64,000 bases of DNA from Pascua guehoae (Eukaryota > Basidiomycota > Tremellomycetes > Trichosporonales > Trichosporonaceae). The stretch spans positions 861,285 through 925,284 of the forward strand of contig BCJX01000011.1 of the NCBI GenBank assembly GCA_001600415.1, written 5' to 3'. The position numbers and the translations under genes are program-made. How positions within the stretch are numbered: position 1 is the first letter of the stretch; each line of letters starts with the position of its first letter. Below, in pieces: positions 1-10,719 of this stretch. The notes under the pieces are model-generated. The model saw nothing but the letters and a program-made list of their open reading frames with translations. It searched no databases and was not told where the DNA came from.

Positions 1-75
1 GTGGGGTTATGAGTGGGGTTATGAGTGGGGTTATGAGTGGGGTTATGAGTGGGGTTATGAGTGGGGTTATGAGTG
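1..75 (+). repeat. 12-bp minisatellite, 6 copies
   Basis: Six perfect head-to-tail copies of GTGGGGTTATGA fill bases 1-72, and the array probably continues to the left of the window. The unit is a multiple of three. Two of the forward frames are open through it, one reading Trp-Gly-Tyr-Glu and one Gly-Val-Met-Ser. It could therefore be coding or lie in an intron of the gene whose last exon seems to begin near 236. It is not a fungal telomere repeat: it lacks the TTAGG core. Confidence 0.9.
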
Positions 76-235
76 GAGCCCTCCCCCTCGGCCCGTCGCG
101 TACTCTTCCAAGCTCCATAGAGCTGCGAGCCGTTGCTGTCATGGCATGAGTGTCCCCCGCCTTCACCCCTCTGCGACCACACCCACCACCATCCCCCTCT
201 CCCTCTTGCTCTCTTACCTTGCAAACTAACCCCAG

Positions 236-768
236 CGTTCCGCCTCTTCTCCCCGATCAGGGGGTACACGCTCGCGACGCGCGAAGACTACGCCCTCCCG
301 CCCAACCCGCGTCTCGGGCCCCTCGGACAAGCACGCTCCGAGCGTCTCCGCGCGGCCGCGGCGTCGGCGGCACTGAGCGTCGAGCACGACGGGCTGGCCT
401 TGAGATGCGAGGGTACTGCACAAGCGGTGGGAGGGGGTGTGGGCATGGACTCGAGCTCGACCCCGGCCTCGACCCCGGCCTCGGCCTCGGCGTCGCTCGT
501 CCTCGCCCCCACTGGTATCCCACCCTCGGAGACGTTGACATTCACGGCGCCCGCGCCCCCGCCGCCGGCCTTCGTCGCTGTCCTCCCCCACGACCGGGCG
601 GCGCCCACGCGCTGCGTCTACTTCCCCGCCGTCGAGCTCGAGGCCCCGCAGCCTAAGCGCAAGACCCGGCGGCGGAGGAGGGTGTACGACCGCCCGTGGC
701 CGGGGCTGTGGCGTCCCGAGCCCGGGATCGGGGGCAAGAGCGCGGGGTACGCGTACGGGTGGGGCTAG
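236..768 (+). CDS. Probable 3' terminal exon of an unidentified gene (partial)
   Basis: A frame open from about 235 to a TAG at 766-768 follows a good branch point and acceptor (CTAACCCCAG ending at 235), so this looks like the last exon of a plus-strand gene that starts upstream of the window. The encoded tail of about 177 residues is rich in Ala, Pro and Ser and has a basic patch (KRKTRRRRR) about 37 residues before the end, then a Gly/Tyr/Trp-rich terminus. I recognise no domain. Competing open frames exist on both strands because the region is very GC-rich. The assignment rests on the splice signal and on the frame staying open, and is tentative. Confidence 0.35.
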
Positions 769-1006
769 TGGACGAGTGTAGCATATGGGTTGGTAATGTA
801 GCATAGTGTGGAGTTTGCAAGATGTACGGGATCGCGGTGCTGAGACGAGCGCGCCTTGGGGACCGCAGAGGAATTTGGCACCATGAGGCTGCACCCATGG
901 TGCATCTTAAGACTCTAGGCCTCGTCAAACTACATGGCTGATCAACCCCGGTCGTTCCAATGACCACTCCACCACTACAATCGCCACCTCGCTCCAGATG
1001 CCGTCC

Positions 1007-3275
1007 TCACTGCGGCCGGGGATTGACCTTATTCTCAATACCCAACATACCGCAAAACGCCTCCGTCTGGGGGTTGGTATACCACACCTGCGAGTTACCC
1101 CCCGGGTGCCCATGTGGCGGCGCCGTGGGCCAGAACTGCTGCACGCGGCCGATATCAATGGGGCCCTTTTCCCACACGAGCGGCGGGGGTGCGTCCGCAC
1201 TCGCGCCCGCGAGGTCGGCCTCGCTCAGAGGTGCGGGGACGAGGAGGCCCTCGGTCTCGATCCGGGCGAGCTCGTCTGCGACGAGCGCAGACACAATCTC
1301 GGGAGAGGGGAGTGGGGGCGCGAATATGTCCGTGCTCAGGTACGGGTGCAGGGCGCGTGTGATGGCGAGCCAGTGGGGGTCGAAGGTAATGCGGGGCGCG
1401 GGGGAGGGTGTGGGTGCAGGGAGGTCGAGGAACTGTTGTCAGACAGTGGGAGAGGGTGGCAGGGAGTAGGAGAGAGTGGGGATCGGGGAGTGGGAGAGAG
1501 TGGAAGGGTGTCGGTTTCCCGCAACGTACCTGGATAAACTCCCTTCCGGACCCGCACTTGTCGAGCGCGAGGAACCTTGTCATCCTCCCCTCAGAGGACG
1601 TCGCGGGGGCAGCCGCAGGGGCAGGCTGTGGCGGCACAATGGGTGCTGGGGGTGCGGGGGCGGGCTCGTCAAAGTCGTCGTCGGAGATTTGGATCTCCTC
1701 GGGGTTGCCTGATGTGGGCTCCGGTTGCAATGGTGCTGTTGAGACGGACGCGTCTGGAGTCGGCACCAATGTAGCTGCCACCGATGCTTGTCCTGGCCCC
1801 GCTGTTCCTGCCTCCTCGCCCTCCACAACCGCGTCCGGGTTCACGAGCGCCTCCACCGCCTCGCCCTCGCCCTCGTCGTCAGAAATGGCAATCTCGTCGG
1901 GGTTGCCAGCTGCAGGTGGCCCATCCTCGTCGTCGGACATGGAGATTTCAATCTCGTCTGGGTTACCTGCCTCAACTGGTTTGGGAACCGCGCCGCCAAC
2001 CGCGCCAGCAGAGTGGCTCTTGGGCGCAATGGCCACATCGTCCGTCTTGGGATCGTCTGGCCGGTGCTTGACAACCGCCGCAAACTTGACATGCAAGTGG
2101 GCGGAAAACCAGAACTCGGGCTGGAGCTGGTTGAGGAGAGCGAGGAGTGGTGGGCTGCCGAGTGTGTTGTTCTCGACCTGGGCGGTTAGGACGGGTTAAC
2201 AGAAGGGAGGTTGAACTCGGGTACAGTGAGCACGCTACTGCATCTGAGAAGATCGACTAGGAGAGGTCGCCACCAGCACGGCCAGTCTCTGAGGTAATCT
2301 GGCCCGCGACGGGGTTGAGCTCCAGCATGACTATCATGGCATTGAGGACACCTTCCAGCCCAATGTGCTGTCACGCAGCGCGACCGGTCCATTCGCTCCG
2401 CTGCTCAAGGCCACTTTCCGCCTATGCACTCACCTCGCTCCGGAAGAACGGCTTGCGCTTCAACAGTTGCCCCGTGTTACCATGCTTTGCGATCCCGATC
2501 GGCCAGTCGTGGCTGAGGAACACTGTCGGGCTCTCGCGCGGGAGCTGGAGGAGCTTGGCAACGTCGTACTCGCGGATGTGGTATACGCTTCGCAGCTCCG
2601 ACCGGTTGAATGGCACCTGCTCAAAGTGGCCTACAGGTTAGCCAAGCTGGTCGTGAATGGTGTGTGTTGCGTGAGAGCTGTCATTCGGTACACGCTGAGG
2701 TGGAAGGGTACACCAGTAGTGAATCGAGGCCATCATCAGGTGGCGACGTCGCGCCGCGTCAGACTCTGCCTCCCCGCCTCCGACCTCAGAGCCTCAGACA
2801 CAGGTCCGCGACAGTGTCCCGGCACCACTCACCCTTCTTATAATCTCCCGGCTTGAAAATCCCACTCGCCCCCGAGATCCGCAGCCCGTCGACGATCACA
2901 CTCCCCGCGGCGCCGAGGTAGTAGATGTTCGGCGCGAGCCATCCGCCATGGTACAGCTCCCACATATAATTGCTCGCCTCGTGGTTACCCCCGATGACAA
3001 TCGTCAGCACGGGCGCCACGCGTGCGCCAGAGTAATACTCGTGAAAGGTGCCCAATGTAATGTATTTGGGCGGGACAGAGATTGATTCAAAGTCATGCGT
3101 CGACCGGAGCGCCTGGAAGTCGCCGCAGAGCAAGAGGAGGGACACTTTTTCGCCCTTTGCCGCTTCGTACCGCGCAATGCTGTCGTAGATTGCCGACAGC
3201 GAGCCGTGGCTGCATCCCTGGACGGCTACCTGGACGTCAGCGCCATGCGATCGTTGTGGGGGGCCTTACCTTCAT
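1007..3275 (-). CDS. DBR1: Lariat debranching enzyme Dbr1
   Basis: Dbr1 is the metallophosphoesterase that cuts the 2'-5' bond of excised intron lariats in the nucleus. Five exons fit in phase: 3275-3270, 3229-2833, 2630-2434, 2177-1530 and 1432-1007, giving 557 residues. The first exon holds only Met-Lys and is followed by a 40-nt intron. Family motifs are in order: VAVQGCSHG at the N-terminus, [19 protein letters not shown] with metal-binding Asn and His, [19 protein letters not shown], and [11 protein letters not shown]. The C-terminal signature [13 protein letters not shown] is also present. Between the catalytic part and the C-terminus lies a long acidic linker with repeated GNPDEI/ISDDE units. 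Introns 2 and 3 (202 and 256 nt) are long for this genome. Confidence 0.96.
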
Positions 3276-5483
3276 GACGGGTTTGCGTTTGGTGCGGGAT
3301 GCGAGGGTGCAGAGGATGGGGTGAGCGAGTGGATGGTGTTGAAAACATTGGGTGGAGGCGTTGCAATCTTCACTCGTCACCGCGTTCCATCACAGTTTGG
3401 TGCCCCACACTCGTCGAATGGGTTGACGGTGCCCCAAGCTGCTGTTGACCAAAAGCAACTCGTAAACATGCCTACGATGTTGCGATTTGGATCAATGCTT
3501 GCTGCTGGCCGCGTACCCCTTTAAGGAGAGCAACCAACCATGCCCATGACATTGTCTCGCAGGGCATTGGCTGCATCGGGCGGGGCAAAAGATGGAGCCC
3601 ACCGCAGCATCAGGTCCTAGCCTTGGTATTTACGTGACTGCTTTTCCTGTTGCCCCACCCAAGTCTATTCGGAGTACCCCACACACCACACTCGCACGAG
3701 CTTTGAGCTACCTAGACCTAGACCCGTGACCTCTGTAACATGTCGCTTACTGGCCGCCGCTCGCCCCAGCGCTCTGTGCACCGCCGGACTTTTCATCTCC
3801 GAAGACGCCCTTCTGTTGCTGACTGTCCCACGCTGCCCGCAGCCACTAACCCCGCCCTCTCTTGGGCATCTTGTTGCACAACTGACGAACTCCTACCCAT
3901 CATCAACAGACCATAGGGTCAACGCTGCCAGTAATACACAACTGCGACGACGCTTTGCATTGGTCATCGTTCGGGTGCCCGCACGAGCCTCCCAGGCTCC
4001 CAGGGTTGCACCCCGCCTAGCCTGGTCTGGGTCGCTTGGACGTGCCTGTGGCATTGCTGGGCCGCTGGGGCAAGTGAAACGACCGGCCGACCCGACTTTG
4101 AGTCTGCCCAGTCCGTAGCCCTTATCTCTGTCCCCTCATATTGTCCTGCTGCGGCCGCGTCGGCCCGGCATACTGACCGACAGGCCGTGACTGGCCCGGA
4201 AAGTTGACGGAGCGTGGTTTGGTGCCATCATTCCTTTTGGTGCAGTGGCAGTGTCAGGTGGCGGTAATTCGCGATGAGAATGTGACTCTAGAGGTATCCA
4301 ACGCTAGGACGTGACAGATCTTACCAAGACAAAGCCGTCCCGAGGTACCGAGACGTGCATAACATGTACGACCGTGCAGAGAGGAGCGACTGTACAGTGG
4401 TGCAGGATATCACTCGGCAGGACCCGTCGGAGTGATTCCATTCCGGGAGAGGTCGGTCGCAAAAGGTCGCGAATAGAACCTTTCGCCAATAGAAACCCTG
4501 CCACTCAACGTCCTGGGACATGACAGATTCCTCGACTGTCCTGTCCAGCTGGCGCGGCCGTCGGATTCCCCTTGCGAGCTACTGTACTTGGGGCCGGGCC
4601 GGACCTTTGAGGTACGGCATGTTTGAAGACGAGACGGCTGCTCCCTTGGCGCCGTGGGCCGTGGGACTTGTCGGGGGCCTTGGCAGGCAGACGTCGAGCT
4701 CACTCAGTTACCGGCGGTGCCGAGCTCTGGCCACGGCGTGCAAGTCCCAAGTCGACTTGACCGATGACCGAGTCTGTACATACGCGATAAGCATCGAGCA
4801 GAGCAGACACCTGCCGAGGTGGACATGTGGTATGGGTACCAGGGTCAGCATCCCAAAGGGCCCAGTGCGCTCCGTGCGCCACCACCCACCCCTTGCCGTT
4901 CACGTTGGACGCGATGCAGCAACCCGTCTGCCCTATGCCGGCTACCGGCTTGCACCACCTCTTGCTCCTCGGACCGGCGCCCATGCCGAAGCTCGCCCCA
5001 CACAACTCCCCCGGAGTGCCCGCCGCCCCGGCGATGTGCGCCGGGCTGCTGCGAGGCTGTGCAGGCTTGCGCTTGCGTTTCCTAACAGAACGCAAGTGTA
5101 GACGTTTCTCGGAGCGTTTGGATGCGACGAGCACGTCCATGGATGAGACGAAGGGCGAGTGTGCGTCGTGGAGCAGTAATGTAGTTGTTTTGGTCGGGGT
5201 GATTCGCCGCTGTAGTGTCTCATGTTTGTGGAACGACACTGGGTGGAAGGGTTAGATGGCAGCATCCATGTCGGTGGTTGGTTGTGGTTTAATGGCGCGT
5301 CAATGTCCTGGTGGCTGTTGGCTGAAACCCCCACCCATCCATCTCCACATCCCACATTCCGTCGTCGCCCATTTGTTCTTCTACACACCCTTTCCTCCCT
5401 TCGCCCTCTCTCTCATCACTACCACTCCCCATGATCATTGCTCTGCAATCTCCAGAACTCTAGACGTAAAGAAAATCAACGCC
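3276..5483. other. Intergenic region, no gene supported
   Basis: About 2.2 kb between the divergently transcribed DBR1 and RIC8. Short open frames occur on both strands (for example 4700-5239 minus, 179 codons), but none shows a recognisable family, a consistent splice pattern or an unusual composition. The last 100 bases before 5484 are pyrimidine-rich, as expected for a promoter and 5' leader of RIC8. Confidence 0.6.
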
Positions 5484-7808
5484 ATGCACGGCGTACCATC
5501 AACAATGCACTACCTGGACGCGTCGGCGTACCAAGCCCTCGACCGCCGAGACCGGCATCAGTTCGGCGAGGTTCGGCGGCAACTGACGCACGTCGTCAAT
5601 TCGCAGCCGACCCAATTACGCCCCGAGGACCGCGAGGCATGGCTCGGCGCCATCTTTGAGGATCTCAAGGACGGCGGCGTTTGGCTTTCATGGTCTGAAG
5701 ACAGTGAGTGAGAATGGCCGTCATTGTGGTGCCCGCAACAACAACAAGCCGTCGCCGGCAATTCACCGCGAGAGCGAGACGGCGTTCGGTCACGTTGACC
5801 GGCCGCTGGATGGCCCACCACACCAACCACACACCCCCACCACCATCTCTCCACTCCCGCACCTACACTCTCGCTGACACTGCTAGTCCTATGGCTCGCC
5901 ATCTCGGCGGTCAAGGTGCTCGGACGCAACCCCGTAGGCTCGGGTGAGCTCATGCTCAACTCGCGCAACTTCTCGACACTTGTGCGCCATACTGGGCTGC
6001 TGGACAACCCAGAGCGCCTTGGGCGGGGAACGCGCGAGAGCGATGTCCCACGCGAGTCGGCACTCGAGGCCCTCCGTGCGCTCGCCAACACGCTCGTCCT
6101 CCACCCCTCGGCACGACACAAGCTCGCACGCCGTGGGGGCGCCGACGCGATCGCGCGCGCACTCAGCGACAGCCTCGATGCGACTCGCCTCTTCCTCCTC
6201 TGCCGCATCGGGTTCCTTGTGACCGCAGACGGGTCTGGAGTCGCCAATATGGTCGATAATGAGAATATCGTGCCACGACTTGTCTACGTAGGTATCGCAT
6301 GGTCCACCACCTCACCATAGCGGCAGCTGACCAACGCAGCACCTCCACACCCACCGCGCCGTGCCGGCCAACTATGACGCCCTGTCCGAGCTGCTCAAGT
6401 TTACGGGCAACGTCCTGCGCACGTACCCAAAGTCTCATGGCGAGTGGGACAGCAAACTCAGCCCGTAAGTTGTGCTCGGAGTGTACTGGAGCCCACGCAC
6501 TGACCGTGGCGCAGATTACTCTACCCAGTGCTCAGCATTGTGCACCACATTGGCCTCAACGACCTCGTCCCGCCGCTCACCCACGCCCTCCACGCCCTCC
6601 TCCACATCCCATTTTCGCCCGAGCTGCTCCCCACTTGGCATGCGGCGCCCGGGTCCAATCCGTCGGCGTCACCACGCGAGCGGACTCGGGGCAGCATCTT
6701 CGGCAAGATGATGAACAAGGGCCATCATGGACAAACCCACAAGTCTGGACGGACATCTCCACGGATGTCGCCCAAGAGTTCGCGGAGCAACAGCAAGAGC
6801 AACTCGCCCACGTCGTCGCGGCGGGGTTCATTGACCGACCAGGCAGGAGGCTCATCCCCACCACTGTCTTCGTCGCCAGACGACAACAGCGAGATGCGGA
6901 CCCAGCTGCTGGCACCACGCACAAACGACCCCGAAGCATTCCCCCGCCGCCTGCTTCAGATCCTCACGGGCTTTGTCGACGCGCACCTCGCAGGAACAGG
7001 ACCCATCAACCCCGAGCTGCAAATCGACGAGCTCCTCCCGCCCGTCCTCTTGCTCGGTGCCCACGCGGCGACTGGCAGCGTCGAGATGCGCAAGACGTTC
7101 CGCGCGTCGCTCTTCCCGTCCGACCTGGACCGGAGTCCAGAGGCTGGTCCTCTTGAGACGCGCCCGGGTCTGCTCGGCTGGCTCCTCCGCTTGCTCGAGG
7201 ACACGCACGTGCACTGCCGAGACACGGCGGGCGAGTTTTTGTGGGCGGCGTGCGGCGCAGACGCGAGCGAGCTGTGTGCCGAGGTCGGGTATGGTCTTGT
7301 GGCAGGCCTCTTGTTCCGGAAGGGCATCAGCAACCCTCCCCCAGCCAAGATTGTCGAGGTGGAAGACGATGTGCCCGCCAAGCCCAAGGCCAAGGCCTCA
7401 GTTCCCGCCCACCACGAACCGCACCACGCCCCCACCCATACCCACGCCCCGCGCAACCCCATCACAGCACTCGACGACCACCCCGAACCCTCGCCGCTGG
7501 CCGGCATGTCCGAGGAGGAAATGGAGCGCGAGGCCGAACGCATGTTTGTCCTCTTTGACCGCCTGCAAAAGAACCCCGTTCTGTCCGCAGCCGCCCCCAC
7601 CGCCGATGGCGGGACGCAGACGCTCGCAGACGCCATGCGCGACCAGGTCGCCGCGGGCGCCGCCGAGAAGTGGGACCAGGCCGAGGCCGAGCGCGAGCGC
7701 GCACGCATGGACGCAGAAGAGGACGAGGAGGAGCGCGAGGCCATGCGCGAGCTCGCGGCGTACAAGGCCAGGAAGGCCAGGCAGCAACACCACGAGCCCA
7801 CCAAGTGA
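5484..7808 (+). CDS. RIC8: Synembryn / Ric8, G-alpha chaperone and exchange factor
   Basis: Ric8 folds G-alpha subunits and acts as a receptor-independent exchange factor in heterotrimeric G-protein signalling. Four exons join in phase: 5484-5703, 5887-6287, 6340-6464 and 6515-7808, for 679 residues. Armadillo-type family stretches are visible: ALEALRALANTLVLHPSAR, TRLFLLCRIGFLV, NYDALSELLKFTGNVLRTYP, and the late signature GEFLWAACGADAS followed by GYGLVAGLL, which matches the AEFLF..C....GYGNAAGLL block of synembryns. The protein is longer than animal Ric8 (about 530) because of a Ser/Arg-rich loop at roughly residues 300-370 and a charged C-terminal tail. The first ATG of the conserved frame was chosen. 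The SR-like loop is a candidate phosphorylation region. Confidence 0.9.
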
Positions 7809-8534
7809 GCGCAACGTACCGAGCCAGTGAGCGTAGACGTATCCAGCAACTAAGCCCGGGACGTATCGCACGCTCTGAAGAACAAGTAGAAGAAATTATC
7901 CCAGTTATCCATCCCACAGGCCGCGGCCCACAAACGATCCATTCACGACACGCCAGTTGTCACCATCTGCCCATTTAGCATCGGTCCCAGGACATTGACA
8001 TTATGCATCCGTTTCTGTTGTGACCGGCGGCGAGCGGCGGGTAGGCAAACGTGGGCGGAAGCGTGGGCGTGAGCGTGGGCGGAAGAGGCATGTGCAGTGT
8101 CTAGACAGCTGGCTTGGTCCTGTACAGTACGCACAGAGGTCAGATAACAAGACTCGTGGGCGCTGTCAGATCATGGGATAATGGTGGTCGCTCGTCTGCC
8201 CCCAAGGCGCGTCAGCACGACACCGCGCAGCCTCAACGCGTACAGCGAACAAGGTGGTGCCAGCTCGGCCCACAGTGCGAAACACAAAGCCCATGCCAAA
8301 TCGTTCAGCATGCGCCTCGTTTGCGGTCATATGTGCATGTACTTCTATACTACTAACCCCGCGCGCATGGCAGCGCCGATGACGCAGAAGCGGATCGATA
8401 GGGTGGGGATCGACGGCCCACGATTCCTCGACAACCCTCCGCCCCTACGCCGGTGCGACGGCCCTCCTCTGTTACGCCCCTTCGGCCCTCTAGGCAGCCC
8501 TGGCCTACGGCCCTCTGGCCTGCGACCGTCGCGC
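7809..8534. other. Intergenic, convergent 3' ends of RIC8 and SEM1
   Basis: A stretch of 726 bases between two converging genes. No open frame here shows family similarity. It presumably holds both 3' UTRs and polyadenylation signals. I see no tRNA or other RNA. Confidence 0.6.
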
Positions 8535-9560
8535 CTAGTCCTTCATGGCCTCGTCGCCGCCGCCGGCCCGCTCGGCAATGGCCTGGCGGAGCTGTTTCTG
8601 GAAGTCGTCCTCGACGTCGTCGTCGTCCCAGTTGTCCTCCCACAGCTGCTCGCCGGGGGCGAGAGTGTCTGCGACCGTGCCGGATTGTTCGGCTGGGTGT
8701 TAGTGAGATGGGGTTGGGGGGGGGGGGGGTGAGAGGGGTTTGGAAGCGTCGTGGGAGCGTTTGGCAAAGGACACATAGGAGAGGGAGCCATGCAGCGCAG
8801 AAGCAAATGTGGCTGGCGAGGGCAAGGCAACGAGACGCAACGAGACGTGAGACGCAATGAGCAAGGCGAGGGAGACAAGCACTCCAAAGTCAAAGACGAG
8901 TACGCGTCGACCCGGAGACGGACACGGTGCGCCACCGACGCCGAGACGTCCAGACCCACACCACATCGCGACTCTCCCCACGAGAGCGTACATGGCACAA
9001 CACGATCCACGAGGTGACCCCCAGACCGTCACCGCGCGTTACACGGCACGGGGGCGTCCGCAGCTGCAACATGATGATATGCCGGCGCTGCTGACCAGGT
9101 ATCGCCGTTTATGCCTCTCAGCTGAGGCAGTATAGGCGTGCCCGTCGCCCCCGTCGTGTCCGTCATGTCCGTCGTGCCCGTCACCCATCGTACCCTCCGG
9201 CACTGGAAATACCGCTCGCATGAGCGGGGTAGCACCCCGCCCCCATCTGACCCTGCGTCCGCGTTGCCGTTCGGAGGTCGACTCACCCGACGCTGGGAAC
9301 TCCTGCCTGTCAGCTTTGCTCCCGTAATGGCCTGCTCGTGTCCATGGCGAGTGCGATCATAAGCACAAACAAGCTCATGTACATGCACATGCACAAGCCA
9401 GCACAAGAATGCACATGCACAATGACAGACACCAATGCCAAACCCGACTCACCTCAAACTCGTCGTCGTCCTCGAGCGCGCCGAGCTGCGGCAGCTTCTT
9501 CTTCTCGGCAGCCGCGTCCTTTGTGGGCGCAGGCGTGGTGTCGTCCTTCTTCTCGGCCAT
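8535..9560 (-). CDS. SEM1: 26S proteasome lid subunit Sem1/Dss1
   Basis: Sem1 (Dss1) is a tiny acidic intrinsically disordered subunit of the proteasome lid. It also binds Brca2-type, TREX-2 and other complexes. Three exons join in phase: 9560-9453, 9302-9287 (only 16 nt) and 8692-8535, giving 93 residues against 70-90 for the family. The first exon ends with KKLPQLGALEDDDEFE and the last contains LWEDNWDDDDVEDDF, the two conserved acidic/aromatic blocks. Introns are 150 and 594 nt, and the second contains a run of ten G at 8720-8729. A second in-frame ATG lies 40 codons upstream, but the conserved family start is at 9560. The 16-nt middle exon is the least certain part of the model. Confidence 0.88.
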
Positions 9561-9686
9561 GGTGGGTGTGTTTAAGGTGGTGGGGGTGGAAGGAGGTTGG
9601 TGGTGGGAGTGGTAGTGTTGTTGTAGAGCGAGTGTGTGGTGATTGTTCAATGTTGCTGGGACGGGACACTGACGCGGCATGAGTGT

Positions 9687-9775
9687 GTGTCACGTGATTC
9701 TGGCCACGTGGTTTGTAGCCACGTGGTTCGTTTGTGAACTTCGAACTGGTACGTGGTACGCGTGATACGTGGTGG
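9687..9775. promoter_or_regulatory. CACGTG-box cluster upstream of SEM1
   Basis: Three perfect CACGTG palindromes lie at 9691-9696, 9705-9710 and 9720-9725, followed by two further ACGTGG half-sites before 9775. They sit 130-215 bases upstream of the SEM1 start codon. CACGTG is the core site of fungal bHLH factors such as Cbf1. Binding here is inferred from sequence only. Confidence 0.55.
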
Positions 9776-10247
9776 AGTGTGGATAATGGCGGCGATGACG
9801 AGCTTGACGAGCGAGCCAGGACATGCTGGACAGAGGCTGGCCAGGCTGGAGAGGTTGCACCTCGCACCGAGCGTTGAAGCATGCTGACAGACTCGGGGCA
9901 ATGAAACATGAACGAGAACATGGCTACAGGTATGCCGACGGGACAGTGCTGAGTCGAGAAATGGAACGCGTTTGGGGACGCCATTGCCACATAGGAGAGG
10001 TTGCGAAGTGTAGTTTGGGGCTCGTCGCCTTTGTGGTCAAGTGCGTCCACTATGGCGCACAGGAGACCAGACACGTGAAATAAAGCCATGCAAAGTCCAT
10101 GGCATTGGCAAGTAATGAGCTAACGAGTGTCCTAGCATCATTCCAACGACAAAATCGTCCATGACAAAGGGCATGCTCCGTCTCTCGTTGCCCCCTTTGC
10201 CCCTTTAGAGTAGAGCCCAGCTAGGGAAACGAGCCGCCGAGCTGCGT
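9776..10247. other. Intergenic, nothing recognised
   Basis: About 470 bases between the SEM1 upstream region and the 3' end of the small secreted-protein gene. A short plus-strand open frame (9823-10083) has no recognisable features. No RNA gene is seen. Confidence 0.55.
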
Positions 10248-10719
10248 CACGAGCTGCTCGGTGAATAGGATCGTGCTCCCATTCTGCGCCACAAACGACT
10301 AACCCGTCAGCTCTCAAGTCTTTGTCTCCGATGACCCCGTCCGTCGCGACTCACACAAAACACCTTTGCCTGGGAACACGTATTCTGGCCCTGGTAGTTG
10401 CCCGGCTCAAACACGCTGGCCTGGTACGTGAGACCCTGCTGCAGGGCGGGCGGGTAGACGGGGCACAGTTGGAGGAACCTGTCGTCAACGGTGTGCTAGT
10501 TGGGACGCGAGCTGGTTATGTGCGTCTGACTGTGGCTCCACACCAAACCACTCCATACCCTCCCACATCCTCGCACCCTCGAGCGCACTCCAAGGAAACT
10601 CGAACTCACGTCGTCTGGAAGCCGTCATAGGGGACACACTGGGGCACGTCGATGAGCTGCCGGTTGTCCGCGGCCCGAGCGGCGGCTGCGAGCAAGACGA
10701 GGGCGATGGTGTTCTTCAT
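10248..10719 (-). CDS. Small secreted cysteine-containing protein, unknown family
   Basis: Three exons (10719-10610, 10478-10355, 10298-10248) join in phase into a 94-residue protein. The first 19 residues are a clear signal peptide: MKNTIALVLLAAAARA, with a small-residue cleavage site near Ala-16 to Ala-19. The mature part of about 75 residues has four cysteines (QCVP, LCPV, NTCS, FCSF), which could form two disulfides, and many Gln, Tyr and Pro. Consensus GTGAGT donors and TAG/CAG acceptors support the exons. I do not recognise the family. It is a candidate small secreted protein acting at the cell surface or outside the cell. The end of exon 3 depends on the chosen acceptor. Confidence 0.65.

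Noticed and set aside
1..75. Telomere-like G-rich repeat at the window edge
   Set aside because: The unit GTGGGGTTATGA does not contain the TTAGGG-type fungal telomere core, and ordinary genes follow at once. The window is just a slice of a longer contig.
4700..5239. 179-codon minus-strand frame
   Set aside because: No recognisable domain, overlapping frames of similar length on the other strand, and composition expected by chance at this GC content.
9558..9680. 40-residue N-terminal extension of Sem1 from an upstream in-frame ATG
   Set aside because: The added part is His/Thr/Pro-rich with no counterpart in the family. MAEKK at 9560 is the expected start.
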